Under the pieces are notes generated by a model. The model did not search any database, had not been told where the DNA came from, and saw only the letters and a list, made by a program, of their open reading frames with translations. Positions 30,101 through 38,029 of a stretch of 64,000 nucleotides of DNA are shown here, piece by piece. The position numbers were made by a program, and so were the translations under genes. The first letter of the stretch is position 1. The number at the start of each line of letters is the position of its first letter. Source of the DNA: Blastococcus sp. HT6-30 (GTDB lineage: Bacteria > Actinomycetota > Actinomycetes > Mycobacteriales > Geodermatophilaceae); contig NZ_CP155792.1 of the NCBI RefSeq assembly GCF_039729015.1, forward strand, positions 2,810,001 to 2,874,000, in the 5' to 3' direction.

Positions 30101-30914
30101 CTTCGAGTACGGCTACTCGGTGGCCAACACCAAGGCCCTGGTGCTGTGGGAGGCCCAGTTCGGCGACTTCGTCGACGGGGCCCAGATGGTCATCGATGAG
30201 TTCATCAGCTCCGGCGAGGCCAAGTGGGGGCAGCGCTCCGGCGTCGTCATGCTGCTGCCGCACGGCATGGAGGGGCAGGGCCCCGACCACTCCAGCGGCC
30301 GGATCGAGCGGTTCCTGCAGCTGTCGGCGGAGAACAACATGACCGTTGCCAACTGCACCACCCCCGGCAACTACTTCCACCTCCTCCGCCGCCAGGCGCT
30401 CTCCGACGTGCACCGGCCGCTGGTCGTCTTCACGCCGAAGTCGCTGCTGCGGGCGAAGGCCGCGGTCAGCCCGGTCGCCGACTTCACCGAGCAGAACTTC
30501 CGCTCGGTGCTGCCCGACACCGGTGTCGGCGGCGAGCCGCTGGAAGCCTCCACGGTGAAGCGCGTGCTGCTCTGCAGCGGCAAGGTCGCCTACGACCTCA
30601 TGGCGCAGCGCGAGTCCGACGGCCGCGCCGACACCGCGATCGTGCGGGTCGAGCAGCTGTACCCGCTGCCGGCCGAGCAGATCCGTGCCGAGCTGGAGCG
30701 CTACTCGAACGCGACGGACGTGGTGTGGGTGCAGGAGGAGCCGGCGAACATGGGCGCCTGGCAGTTCATGGCGGTCAACCTGCCCGAGGAGCTCCCGGAG
30801 GGCCGGAAGCTGCGGCGGGTGAGCCGCCGGGCGTCGGCCAGCCCGGCGGTCGGCTCGGCGAAGGTGCACGAGGTCGAGCAGCGCAAGCTGGTCGCCGAGG
30901 CCTTCGCCGACTGA
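27102..30914 (+). CDS. kgd: Multifunctional 2-oxoglutarate dehydrogenase E1/E2 (Kgd/OdhA type)
   Basis: Actinobacterial fusion that acts in the TCA cycle as the E1 and E2 of 2-oxoglutarate dehydrogenase and can also act as 2-oxoglutarate decarboxylase or carboligase. Of 1270 residues, the first 45 carry the E1-type [20 protein letters not shown] segment, then an Ala/Pro/Lys linker. An acyltransferase domain follows with [15 protein letters not shown] (active-site His near 366) but no lipoyl domain. Next comes the thiamine E1 domain ([32 protein letters not shown]). Start GTG 27102 or 27111. A TAGACT -10-like box is at 27034-27039. Confidence 0.96.
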   Translation: MSSVSSSRPSSTSSPVAGFGTNEWLVEEMYQQFLADPSSVDQAWHEFFADYRPGTPAGGDREQAPSGNGAPAAPKPAAPKPAAPEQAAPEQAAPRRAAPAVPAPEAPAEKKADVQRPAAGPQPTGSSPVQKSTQSTTAAAPKAAPKPPVGDGKQSPLRGAAAAVVKNMNASLTVPTATSVRAVPAKLLADNRIVINNHLARARGGKISFTHLIGYALVRALDAFPNMNSAFAEVDGKPVLVQPEHVNFGLAIDLPKPDGSRSLVVASIKGAEEMDFAGFWAAYEDIIRRARNNKLTMEDFSGTTISLTNPGTIGTNHSVPRLTAGQGAIIGVGAMEYPAEFQGMSPEVLTEMGVSKIITLTSTYDHRIIQGAESGDFLRKLHSLLLGEDGFYDEVFRSLRIPYEPVRWMPDVRITREGQIDKEARVIEVIESYRRNGHLMADTDPLEFKVRTHPDLDILQHGLTLWDLDRKFPVGGFAGERLMTLRDILGVLRNSYCRRVGVEYMHITDPEERQWLQQRIEVKHEQPDREKQKHVLGRLNAAEAFETFLQTKYVGQKRFSLEGGESLIPVLDEVLLAGTDHGLDEVAIGMPHRGRLNVLANVLGKSYAKIFGEFEGNIDPGTVQGSGDVKYHLGATGTFRNPFRDDAEIAVSLASNPSHLETVNPVLEGIVRAKQDMIDKGEQGFTVLPVLLHGDSAFAGQGVVQETLNLSQLRGYRTGGTVHVVVNNQVGFTTSPGSARSTLYSTDVARMVNAPIFHVNGDDPEACVRVARLAVEYRQQFKKDVVIDLVCYRRRGHNEGDDPSMTQPQMYDIIDRKRSVRKLYTEALVGRGDITLEEAEEALKDYRGQLERAFAETHDAQDSSKPEPVMDPRTPQESTVRTAVTQEVLKTIGDAHVSFPPDFTPHPKLQKMLEKRAAMASEGGIDWAMGELLAFGSLLMEGVPVRLAGQDSRRGTFVQRHSVLIDRENGAEYTPLANLTEEQAKFFVYDSLLSEYAALGFEYGYSVANTKALVLWEAQFGDFVDGAQMVIDEFISSGEAKWGQRSGVVMLLPHGMEGQGPDHSSGRIERFLQLSAENNMTVANCTTPGNYFHLLRRQALSDVHRPLVVFTPKSLLRAKAAVSPVADFTEQNFRSVLPDTGVGGEPLEASTVKRVLLCSGKVAYDLMAQRESDGRADTAIVRVEQLYPLPAEQIRAELERYSNATDVVWVQEEPANMGAWQFMAVNLPEELPEGRKLRRVSRRASASPAVGSAKVHEVEQRKLVAEAFAD

Positions 30915-30943
30915 CCCGGTCGACCGACGGCGGATCCACCGAC

Positions 30944-30982
30944 CGACGCCCGGCCCCCGATCACCTCGGGGACCGGGCGTCG
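30944..30982 (+). terminator. Strong terminator hairpin after kgd
   Basis: CGACGCCCGG at 30944-30953 pairs perfectly with CCGGGCGTCG at 30973-30982; an inner CCCCGA/TCGGGG stem leaves only a short loop. It lies 30 bases after the kgd stop and directly abuts the -10 box of the next gene. Confidence 0.8.
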
Positions 30983-30988
30983 TAGGTT
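30983..30988 (+). promoter_or_regulatory. -10 box of a probable leaderless promoter (DUF6104 gene)
   Basis: TAGGTT ends 7 bases before the ATG at 30996, so the expected transcription start falls at or next to the start codon. No Shine-Dalgarno sequence precedes the gene. Confidence 0.5.
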
Positions 30989-30995
30989 CTCCGGC

Positions 30996-31184
30996 ATGTA
31001 CTTCACGGACCGGGGCCTGGAGGAGCTGGCCGAGCGGCGGGGCGGGGAGCAGGTCACCCTGGCCTGGCTGGCCGACCAGATGCAGGCGTTCGTCGACCAG
31101 CACCCCGACTTCGAGGTGCCCGTCGAGCGGCTGGCCACCTGGCTGGCCCGCGGCGGCACGGACGACGACGACCTCGACGACTGA
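30996..31184 (+). CDS. Small conserved actinobacterial protein (DUF6104-like)
   Basis: 62 residues, MYFTDRGLEELAERRGGEQV, continuing with a helix-rich body and an acidic tail (DDDDLDD). It looks like a small cytosolic helical protein; function unknown. It follows the kgd terminator and probably has its own leaderless promoter. Confidence 0.7.
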   Translation: MYFTDRGLEELAERRGGEQVTLAWLADQMQAFVDQHPDFEVPVERLATWLARGGTDDDDLDD

Positions 31185-31195
31185 CAGAGGATCCC

Positions 31196-31523
31196 CTGAC
31201 CCCACCACTGGCGAGCTGGTGGCGGGACACTGCAGGGGGCCCGGCAGTGCCTGCTGACCTGCCGCTGGCGCGGGTACAGGTCCGTGCCGACGCCACCGAT
31301 CCCGATGCCTGGTTCTGGGAGCTGCCGGGCGTCGCGGCGACCGGCTCGCAGGTCCCGCTGGCCACCCACTCCCCCGTGCTCGCCGCGCTCCCGGGCGCCC
31401 GTGTACGAGCTCGACGAGGCGGGGTCCACCGAGCGCTCGTGGGCCGGCCTGGACCTGGTCCGCGACTGGCGGACGTTCTGCGACGCGCCCGAGCGGCTGC
31501 TGCGCCACCTGCCCGATGACTGA
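31196..31523 (+). pseudogene. Unknown gene interrupted by a one-base shift
   Basis: The reading from about 31196 (CTG preceded by AGAGGA; next in-frame GTG at 31247) gives LTPPLASWWRDTAGGPAVPA and later DAWFWELPGVAATG. Near 31390-31400 sensible protein sequence continues in another frame (PVYELDEAGSTERSWAGLDL, ending at TGA 31521-31523). A single inserted or deleted base in the CCGGGCGCCC run would join them into a protein of about 110 residues. I do not recognise the family. It may be a real pseudogene or a sequencing error. Confidence 0.45.
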
Positions 31524-31585
31524 ACGAGGGGGACACGCCGCAGCACCTGCCCGCGCGGGCCGCGGCGCGGCTGCACGCTGAGCTC

Positions 31586-32299
31586 ATGCTCGGTCACTCC
31601 CACGCGCTCTCCGGCCTCGCCGCCGGCGCCGCGACCCTGCCGTGGGCCCCGGCCCAGGGAGCGGTCGGCCAGGCAGCGTGGGTCGCCGCCGTCGGCGGGA
31701 TGGCGATGCTGCCCGACCTCGACCACCGCGACTCCACGGTCTCGGACATGTGGGGCCCGGTCACCGACGTGCCCGCGGGCGCGATCGGGGCGCTCGCCGG
31801 CGGGCACCGCTGGGGGACCCACGACGCGATCCTCGCCCCGCTGGCGTTCGGTGCGCTCGCCGTCCTCGCCTCCGGTGCCTTCTGGTCCAGCCTCCTGCTG
31901 CTGGCCCTGGCCATCGGCCTGGCGCTGCGGGCCCTGCACTTCGTCATCCCCGGACGCACCGAGACGACGATCCTGGGCAACCTCCTGCTGTCGTGGGGCG
32001 GCGCCTGGCTGGTGCTCGACCACACGACCACGCCGTCCTGGCTCCCCTGGGCGGTCGCCGCAGGCGTGCTGACCCACATCGCCGGCGACGCGATCACCAC
32101 CGCCGGGGTACCGGTGCCGCTGCTCTGGCTGGTCCGCCGGAAGCGGCTGGCCCTCTCCCCCATCCGCACCGGCGCGGCCGTGGAGAAGGTGGCCCTGGTG
32201 CCGCTCTTCGTGGTGGCCACCGTCGTCCTCGCCTACACCAACACCGACCTGCACCTCGCCGTCGACCCGCTGGTGGACCGGCTGCTCAGCTCCGGCTGA
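31586..32299 (+). CDS. Metal-dependent hydrolase, YdjM/DUF457 family, inner-membrane
   Basis: 237 residues with four or five membrane segments. The N-terminus has MLGHSHALSGLAAG and then GGMAMLPDLDHRDS, followed by LAGGHRWGTHDAIL. This H...DxDH...H-R...TH pattern is the putative metal site of the YdjM (LexA-regulated, membrane-bound hydrolase) family. The biochemical substrate is unknown. Start is ATG at 31586-31588. It converges on the small zinc-finger-like gene 12 bases away. Confidence 0.85.
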   Translation: MLGHSHALSGLAAGAATLPWAPAQGAVGQAAWVAAVGGMAMLPDLDHRDSTVSDMWGPVTDVPAGAIGALAGGHRWGTHDAILAPLAFGALAVLASGAFWSSLLLLALAIGLALRALHFVIPGRTETTILGNLLLSWGGAWLVLDHTTTPSWLPWAVAAGVLTHIAGDAITTAGVPVPLLWLVRRKRLALSPIRTGAAVEKVALVPLFVVATVVLAYTNTDLHLAVDPLVDRLLSSG

Positions 32300-32311
32300 G
32301 ACCGCCCGCCG

Positions 32312-32608
32312 TCACGGGCGGGGGTTGGTCCTGGTCCAGCCGCGGTCGTCCCGGCGGGCGCCCTGTGCCGCGCGGCAGCGGCGGCAGACCTCCTGCACCT
32401 CCTCGGCGTGCCGGCCGGACTCGGGCTGCACGTCGGGCCAGGCGACGTGCGGGAAACGCGTCAGCCGTGACCGGCTCAGGGACAGCCCGCAGGCGGTCTC
32501 GTTGCGCCCGCGCTCCCAGGCGTGCACCTCACCGGCCGGGTACCGGATGCCGTCGTCGGGGTCGACCCACTGGCCCGTGGCGGCGACCGCCGCCCTGCTG
32601 GCTGCCAT
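32312..32608 (-). CDS. Small conserved protein with putative zinc-binding cysteines
   Basis: 98 residues from ATG 32606-32608. It contains an HAWERGRNETACGLSLSRSR segment and, about 40 residues on, EVCRRC, so one Cys plus a CxxC pair with nearby His residues could make a small zinc site. The C-terminus is basic (ARRDDRGWTRTNPRP). I do not recognise a functional family. It is divergent from rtcB and convergent with the DUF457 gene. Confidence 0.6.
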   Translation of the reverse strand: MAASRAAVAATGQWVDPDDGIRYPAGEVHAWERGRNETACGLSLSRSRLTRFPHVAWPDVQPESGRHAEEVQEVCRRCRAAQGARRDDRGWTRTNPRP

Positions 32609-32684
32609 GCGCCCCTCGATACCCGCGATCCGGCCCCGGGACAAACCGTTCGCCGCGATCGGCCGGAGCCCGCAGACTCGAGGG

Positions 32685-33872
32685 GTGGAGAGACTGTCGG
32701 ACAAGCTCCTGAACTGGGCGAGCATCCTCGACGAGGAGACGCTGAAGCAGGCCGAGCGCACCGCCTCCCTGGACATCGTCGACCCGCACGTGGCCCTCAT
32801 GCCCGACGCACACCTGGGCAAGGGCGCCACCGTCGGCTCGGTGCTGCCGACGCGCGGGGCGATCATCCCGGCGGCGGTCGGCGTCGACATCGGCTGCGGC
32901 ATGATCGCCGTCCGGACCCCGTGGTCGGTGGACCAGGTGCGGGCGCGGGGCCCGCTGGCGCCGCTGCGCGGCGACATCGAGCGGGCGGTGCCCCTCTCGG
33001 CCGGCCGGTACAACAAGAAGCTCACCGAGTCGGCGCGGCGCCGGGTCGCCGAGCTGGAGGCGAAGGCCGAGGAGCTGGGCGACCGGGTCCTGCACTCGGT
33101 GACGACGACGGCGCCGAACTGGGCGTTGCAACTGGGCAGCCTCGGCTCGGGCAACCACTTCATCGAGGTGACCGCGGACGAGCGCGACCGCGTATGGCTG
33201 TTCCTGCACTCCGGCAGCCGCGGGGTGGGCAACAGGATCGCTCAGAAGCACATCGCGATCGCCCAGGAGCGGGCCCGCCGCGACGGCCTGCACCTGCCCG
33301 ACCGGGACCTGGCCTGGCTCGACGAGGGCACCCCGGAGTTCGACCGGTACATCGCCGAGCTGCGGTGGGCGCAGCACTTCGCGCTGCTCAACCGCGAGGA
33401 GATGATGGACCGGGTCGCCGACTGCCTGGCCCGGCACATGCGCGCCGACGCGACGCCGGAGCTCGAGCGGGTCAACTGCCACCACAACTTCACCCAGCAC
33501 GAGAAGCACTACGGCGCCGATCTCTGGGTGTCCCGGAAGGGCGCCATCCAGGCGAGGAAGGGGCAGCCGGGGCTCATCCCGGGGTCGATGGGGACGGCGA
33601 GCTACGTGGTCACCGGGCTCGGCAACCCCGAGTCGCTGAACTCCTCACCGCACGGCGCGGGGCGGGTGTTCTCGCGGACCAAGGCCCGCAAGACCTTCAC
33701 CCGGGCCCAGCTGGAGGAGTCGATGCGGGGCATCGAGTGGCGGCACAGCGACGCCTTCCTCGACGAGATCCCCGGGGCCTACAAGGACGTCGACCAGGTC
33801 ATGGCCGACGCCGCGGACCTCGTGGAGGTCCGGCACACGCTGCGCCAGCTGGTCAACGTGAAGGGGGATTGA
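32685..33872 (+). CDS. rtcB: RNA-splicing ligase RtcB
   Basis: GTP-dependent, Mn2+-dependent RNA ligase joining 2',3'-cyclic phosphate or 3'-phosphate ends to 5'-OH ends, used in RNA repair. The 395 residues show the metal-site segments VGVDIGCGMIAVRT, LGSGNHFIEV, HSGSRGVGN and NCHHNFTQHEKHYG. The guanylylated His lies in SPHGAGRVFSR (residue 323). Start is GTG at 32685-32687, with a CAGACT -10-like sequence ending 6 bases before it. No archease gene is adjacent. Confidence 0.95.
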   Translation: MERLSDKLLNWASILDEETLKQAERTASLDIVDPHVALMPDAHLGKGATVGSVLPTRGAIIPAAVGVDIGCGMIAVRTPWSVDQVRARGPLAPLRGDIERAVPLSAGRYNKKLTESARRRVAELEAKAEELGDRVLHSVTTTAPNWALQLGSLGSGNHFIEVTADERDRVWLFLHSGSRGVGNRIAQKHIAIAQERARRDGLHLPDRDLAWLDEGTPEFDRYIAELRWAQHFALLNREEMMDRVADCLARHMRADATPELERVNCHHNFTQHEKHYGADLWVSRKGAIQARKGQPGLIPGSMGTASYVVTGLGNPESLNSSPHGAGRVFSRTKARKTFTRAQLEESMRGIEWRHSDAFLDEIPGAYKDVDQVMADAADLVEVRHTLRQLVNVKGD

Positions 33873-35239
33873 CCCGACCTACGTCTACGACTCCGGTCGG
33901 GCCGACGTCGACGGGCTCGCCGCGGCCGCGCAGGCGGCGTTCCAGTGGACGAACGCCCTGGACCCGACCGCCTTTCCCAGCGTGGCGCGGATCGAGAACG
34001 ACCTCGTCGGGGCGGCCCTGGCGCTGCTCGGCGGCGGCCCGGAGGCGGTGGGCACGCTGACCAGCGGCGGAACCGAGAGCTGCCAGCTCGCCGTCCTGGC
34101 CGCCCGCGAGCGCTGGCGGGCGGCGGGCGGCACCGGCCGGCCGGTGCTGCTGCTGCCGGTGACGGCGCACGCCGCGTTCCGCAAGGTCGCCCACCTGTTC
34201 GACGTCGAGGTGCGCGACGTGCCGGTCGACCCGGTCACCTGCCGGGTGGACCCCGCGGCGGTGGTCCGGCTGCTGGACGAGCGGACGGTGCTGGTGGTGG
34301 TCAGCGCGCCGTCCTACCCGCACGGCGTGCTCGACCCCGTGGGGGAGATCGCCGGGCTGGCGGCCGTGGCCGGGGTGCCGTGCCACGTCGACGCCTGCAT
34401 CGGGGGCTGGGTCCTGCCGTTCCTCGAGGACGTCCCGGAGCGCTTCGACCTCTCGGTGTGGGGCGTGACCTCGCTGTCGGTGGACCTGCACAAGTACGGC
34501 TACGCACCCAAGGGCGTCTCGGTGCTGCTCACCGCCACGCCGGAGCTGCGGCACGCGCACTGGTTCTCCACGGCGGGCTGGCCCGGCTACCCGGTGGTCA
34601 ACCCGACCCTGGCCGGCACCCGGCCGGCCGGTGCCATGGCCGCCGCCTGGGCGGTGCACCGGTGGCTGGGCACCGAGGGCTACCGCGAGCTCGCCCTCAG
34701 GGCTCGGGACGCCACCGTGCGGCTCGCGGACGGGATCGACACGATCGACGGCTTGCGGGTCATCGGCCGCCCGGCGGCGACGCTCGTCGCGGTCGCGGAG
34801 GACCGACCGGAGGGCGTCGACGTGCTGAACCTGGCCGACGAGATGACCGCCCGCAGCTGGCTCATCCAGCCGCAGCCGCCCTTCGCCCAGGAGCGCGGGG
34901 ACCTCCCCGCCACGGTGCACCTGACCGTCACGGCGGCGACCGCCGACCGGGTGGACGCGCTGCTGGCCGATCTGCGGGACGGCGCACGGTCGGCCACCGC
35001 GCTGCCCCGGCCCGTGCCGGACCCGGACCTGGTGGCCGCGGCCGCCACCATCGACCCGGCGGCGCTGACCGTCGCCGACGTCGATTCGCTGCTGGAGCTC
35101 GCCGGGCTCTCCGGCGGATCGCTCCCCGCGCGCATGGCCGCCGGTGCACGCGCTGGTCGCCGCGCTGCCCCGACCGGTCGCCGAACGGCTGCTCGCGGGC
35201 GTCCTCGGTCGCGTCTACCGGCCGACGCTCAGCGGGTGA
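33868..35239 (+). pseudogene. PLP-dependent decarboxylase/sphingosine-phosphate-lyase-like gene, start missing and 3' end frameshifted
   Basis: Group II PLP decarboxylase fold. GTLTSGGTESCQLAVLAARE is the cofactor-phosphate region, CHVDACIGGWVLPFL has the PLP Asp, and SLSVDLHKYGYAPKG has the PLP Lys. Homologous sequence (TYVYDSGRADVDGLAAAAQA) begins right after the RtcB stop, where the only in-frame start candidates are ATT 33868 or a GTG at 33982 that deletes conserved residues. Near 35137 one extra C shifts the frame: the other frame continues convincingly as HALVAALPRPVAERLLAGVL and ends at TGA 35237-35239. Whether this is decay or sequence error is undecided. Confidence 0.65.
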
Positions 35240-36425
35240 CGCGCTGCTCCCGCGCGCACCCCGCCACGGCGTCGGCGACGGCGGTCGCGACCCGGCGGTC
35301 CAGTGGGCTGGGCACGATGTAGTCGGCCCGCAGGTCCTCGCCGACGACGTCGGCGATCGCCGTGGCGGCCGCCAGCTTCATCTCCTCGGTGATGCTGGTC
35401 GCCCCGGCGTCGATGGCGCCGCGGAAGACGCCCGGGAAGGCGAGCACGTTGTTGATCTGGTTGGGCAGATCGCTGCGCCCCGTGGCGACCACGGCGGCGT
35501 ACCTCGCCGCCACCTCCGGGTCGACCTCGGGGGTGGGGTTGGCCAGCGAGAACACGATGCAGTTCTCGGCCATCGACGCGATCGCCTCCTCGGGCACCGA
35601 GCCGCCGGACACCCCGAGGTAGACGTCCGCCCCCCGCAGCGCCGAGACCATGGAGCCGGCGAAACCGGACTCGTTGGTGTTCTCGACCAGCCACTGCTTC
35701 GTGCCGGTCAGCGCCTCCCGGCCGGCGTGCAGGACGCCCTGCGAGTCGGCGACGGCGATGTCGCGCACGCCCGCCTCGAGCAGGATCTTGGTGCAGGCGA
35801 CCCCCGCCGCCCCGGCGCCGGAGACCACGACCCGCAGGTCGCCGAGCTCCCGCCCGACCACCGTCGCCGCGTTGCGGAGCGCCGCGAGCACGACGATCGC
35901 CGTCCCGTGCTGGTCGTCGTGCATGACCGGGATGTCCAGGCGCTCGCGCAGCCGGGCCTCGATCTCGAAGCAGCGGGGGGCGCTGATGTCCTCGAGGTTG
36001 ATGCCGCCGAAGGAGGGGGCGATCGCGGCGACGGTCTCGACGATCTCCTCGACGTCGGTCGTGGAGAGCACGATCGGCACCGAGGAGAGGCCGGCGAACT
36101 CGCTGAACAGGCAGGCCTTGCCCTCCATCACCGGGAGCGCGGCGGTGGGGCCGATGTCGCCGAGCCCCAGCACGGCCGTGCCGTCGGAGACGACGGCGAC
36201 GACCCGGGGCGCCCAGGTGAACCGGCGGGCGAGCTCGGGCTCGGCGGCGATCGCGCTGGACACCCGGGCGACGCCGGGGGTGTAGGTGAGCGCGAGGTCG
36301 GCGATCGAGCCGATGGAGCGGGTGGAGGCCACGGAGAGCTTGCCGCCCTCGTGCACCGCGAACGCCGGGTCGGCCGCGAAGCGGTCGCTGCTGACGTGGT
36401 CCCCGGGCGCCGGATTCCCGCTCAT
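35229..36425 (-). CDS. NAD(P)-dependent malic enzyme
   Basis: Oxidatively decarboxylates malate to pyruvate. The 398-residue, short bacterial form without a phosphotransacetylase domain shows [10 protein letters not shown], the catalytic Lys in [13 protein letters not shown], metal ligands in [14 protein letters not shown] and [15 protein letters not shown], and the nucleotide motif [16 protein letters not shown]. Start is ATG at 36423-36425 (an in-frame GTG is two codons upstream). Its 3' end overlaps the convergent decarboxylase pseudogene by 11 bases. Confidence 0.93.
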   Translation of the reverse strand: MSGNPAPGDHVSSDRFAADPAFAVHEGGKLSVASTRSIGSIADLALTYTPGVARVSSAIAAEPELARRFTWAPRVVAVVSDGTAVLGLGDIGPTAALPVMEGKACLFSEFAGLSSVPIVLSTTDVEEIVETVAAIAPSFGGINLEDISAPRCFEIEARLRERLDIPVMHDDQHGTAIVVLAALRNAATVVGRELGDLRVVVSGAGAAGVACTKILLEAGVRDIAVADSQGVLHAGREALTGTKQWLVENTNESGFAGSMVSALRGADVYLGVSGGSVPEEAIASMAENCIVFSLANPTPEVDPEVAARYAAVVATGRSDLPNQINNVLAFPGVFRGAIDAGATSITEEMKLAAATAIADVVGEDLRADYIVPSPLDRRVATAVADAVAGCAREQRVTR

Positions 36426-36466
36426 GGGCACAGCAGCGTAACCGGGTGCAGCGATCGCGTTGCGGT

Positions 36467-36472
36467 TACGGT
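36467..36472 (+). promoter_or_regulatory. -10 box of a probable leaderless promoter (RmlC-like gene)
   Basis: TACGGT ends 6 bases before the GTG at 36479; no Shine-Dalgarno sequence intervenes. It is one of several identical arrangements in this window. Confidence 0.5.
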
Positions 36473-36478
36473 ACGACC

Positions 36479-37081
36479 GTGCAGATCCGCGAGCTCGCCG
36501 TGCCCGACAGCTACGCGCTCGACCTGGTGCCGCACGGCGACACGCGCGGCCGGTTCACGGAGTGGTACCGGGCCGACGTGCTGTCCCGAGCCGTGGGTCA
36601 CAGCCTCCCGCTCGCCCAGGCGAACCACAGCGTCTCCGCACGGGGCGTCCTCCGCGGTGTCCACTTCGCGCTCGTGCCCCCCGGCCAGGCGAAGTACGTC
36701 TACTGCCCGGCCGGCCGGGTGCTCGACGTCGTCGTCGACGTCCGGGTCGACTCGCCCACGTTCGGCGTGCACGACGCGGTGGTCCTGGACAGCGAGCAGC
36801 CGAGCGCAGTCTACCTCGCCGAAGGGCTCGGCCACGCCTTCGTCGCGCTGGAGGACCGCAGCTCGGTCACCTACCTGGTCTCCTCCGGCTACGACCCGGG
36901 GCGGGAGTTCGGCGTCTCGCCACTGGACCCGGATCTGGACCTGCCCTGGCCGTCCGACCTCGAGCTGGAGCTGTCGGCCAAGGACCGGGCCGCCCCCACC
37001 CTGGCCGAGGCGCGGGCGCAGGGCCTGCTGCCGACCATGGCCGAGTGCGCCGCGCGGTACGCCCGGCTACGCCAGGTGTGA
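36479..37081 (+). CDS. dTDP-4-dehydrorhamnose 3,5-epimerase family protein (RmlC-like)
   Basis: 200-residue cupin. DTRGRFTEWYRADVL, then QANHSVSARGVLRGVHFALV with the catalytic His, and KYVYCPAGRVLDVVVDVR are the RmlC signatures; the later GLGHAFVALEDRSSVTYLVS carries the second acid/Tyr site. It probably supplies a deoxysugar (rhamnose-type) nucleotide for cell-surface glycans. No other dTDP-sugar genes are nearby, so it is an orphan here. Its 3' end overlaps the convergent sodX by 15 bases. Confidence 0.88.
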   Translation: MQIRELAVPDSYALDLVPHGDTRGRFTEWYRADVLSRAVGHSLPLAQANHSVSARGVLRGVHFALVPPGQAKYVYCPAGRVLDVVVDVRVDSPTFGVHDAVVLDSEQPSAVYLAEGLGHAFVALEDRSSVTYLVSSGYDPGREFGVSPLDPDLDLPWPSDLELELSAKDRAAPTLAEARAQGLLPTMAECAARYARLRQV

Positions 37082-37465
37082 GGGCGGGGCGCCGGGGAGC
37101 CGGCCCGGGCGGGGCCACAGCCGGGCGGTGATGCGGCCCACCACGACGGCGACGCCGAACGAGCGGCTGTCGTCGGTGACGAACGGGTTGTCCCCCTCCA
37201 CCCAGTGCCCACCGGGGACCGCCCGGCGCACCCGCTTGACCACCAGCAGGTCCGGCCGCGACGGGAACCGCGCCAGGACGACGTCCCCCGGGCGCACCCC
37301 GCGCGACCACCGGCCCCCGGACCGCACCCGCCGGGCCAGCAGGAGGTCACCCGAGCGGACGGTCGGGGACATGGACGGCCCGCTCACCCGGACCGGTCGC
37401 CACGCACCCGGCAGCGGGTCCACCGGGCCGTCCCCGCGCTCTCCCGCACTGTCGCCGTCGATCAC
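37067..37465 (-). CDS. sodX: Nickel-type superoxide dismutase maturation protease
   Basis: S26 (signal-peptidase-like) Ser/Lys protease of 132 residues. SGPSMSPTVRSGDLLLARRV holds the nucleophile Ser31, and LLVVKRVRRAVPGGHW holds the general-base Lys77. GHWVEGDNPFVTDDSRSFG is the conserved C-terminal box. No clear N-terminal membrane anchor is seen, as expected for the SodN-maturing branch. It is divergent from sodN, 51 bases away, and should remove the 14-residue SodN propeptide. Start is GTG at 37463-37465. Confidence 0.93.
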   Translation of the reverse strand: MIDGDSAGERGDGPVDPLPGAWRPVRVSGPSMSPTVRSGDLLLARRVRSGGRWSRGVRPGDVVLARFPSRPDLLVVKRVRRAVPGGHWVEGDNPFVTDDSRSFGVAVVVGRITARLWPRPGRLPGAPPSHLA

Positions 37466-37516
37466 CGCGAGTAGGGTCGCAGACGACACAACCCCACGAT
37501 CCTCGGAGGCATCCCC

Positions 37517-37921
37517 ATGCGTCTCACCCGCATGTTCTCCGCCGTGGAGGCCACCGCGCACTGCGACCTCCCCTGCGGCGTCTACGACCCGGCCCAGGCC
37601 CGCATCGAGGCGGAGTCGGTCAAGGCCATCCAGGAGAAGTACCAGGGCAACGACGACCCGGTCTTCCGCACCCGCGCCGTCCTGATCAAGGAGCAGCGGG
37701 CGGACCTCGTCAAGCACCACCTGTGGGTGCTGTGGACCGACTACTTCAAGCCCCCGCACTTCGAGAAGTACCCGCAGCTGCACGAGCTGTTCAACAAGGC
37801 CACCAAGCAGGCCGGCGCCGCCGGCGGCAAGGGCAGCATGGACCCCGCCGAGGGCCAGAAGCTGCTCGACTACATCGCCGAGATCGACAAGATCTTCTGG
37901 GAGACCAAGGCAGCTGCCTGA
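37517..37921 (+). CDS. sodN: Nickel superoxide dismutase
   Basis: Disproportionates superoxide at a Ni site. 134 residues: a 14-residue propeptide (MRLTRMFSAVEATA), then the Ni-hook HCDLPCGVYDP in which His15, Cys16 and Cys20 bind nickel after cleavage before His15. The rest is the four-helix bundle with VLIKEQRADLVKHHLWVLWT. Start is ATG at 37517-37519 with CGGAGG upstream; a -10-like TAGGGT lies at 37472-37477. NiSOD genes are usually repressed or induced by nickel-responsive regulation; no operator is obvious here. Confidence 0.97.
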   Translation: MRLTRMFSAVEATAHCDLPCGVYDPAQARIEAESVKAIQEKYQGNDDPVFRTRAVLIKEQRADLVKHHLWVLWTDYFKPPHFEKYPQLHELFNKATKQAGAAGGKGSMDPAEGQKLLDYIAEIDKIFWETKAAA

Positions 37922-37937
37922 GACCGGATCTGCGCTG

Positions 37938-37969
37938 CTGCCGGGCCGCCCTCGTGGGTGGTCCGGCAG
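37938..37969 (+). terminator. Hairpin after sodN
   Basis: CTGCCGG at 37938-37944 and CCGGCAG at 37963-37969 form a stem extended by partial inner pairing (GCC/GGT, GCCC/GGGT). It starts 17 bases after the sodN stop. Confidence 0.6.
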
Positions 37970-38016
37970 CGCCGTCTCGGAAACTCCTCCCACCCTGGCG
38001 ACGCCGCGCCGGCGCC

Positions 38017-38022
38017 TAGGGT
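38017..38022 (+). promoter_or_regulatory. -10 box of a probable leaderless promoter (PP2C phosphatase gene)
   Basis: TAGGGT ends 7 bases before ATG 38030, with no Shine-Dalgarno sequence between them. Confidence 0.55.
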
Positions 38023-38029
38023 CTGCCCC

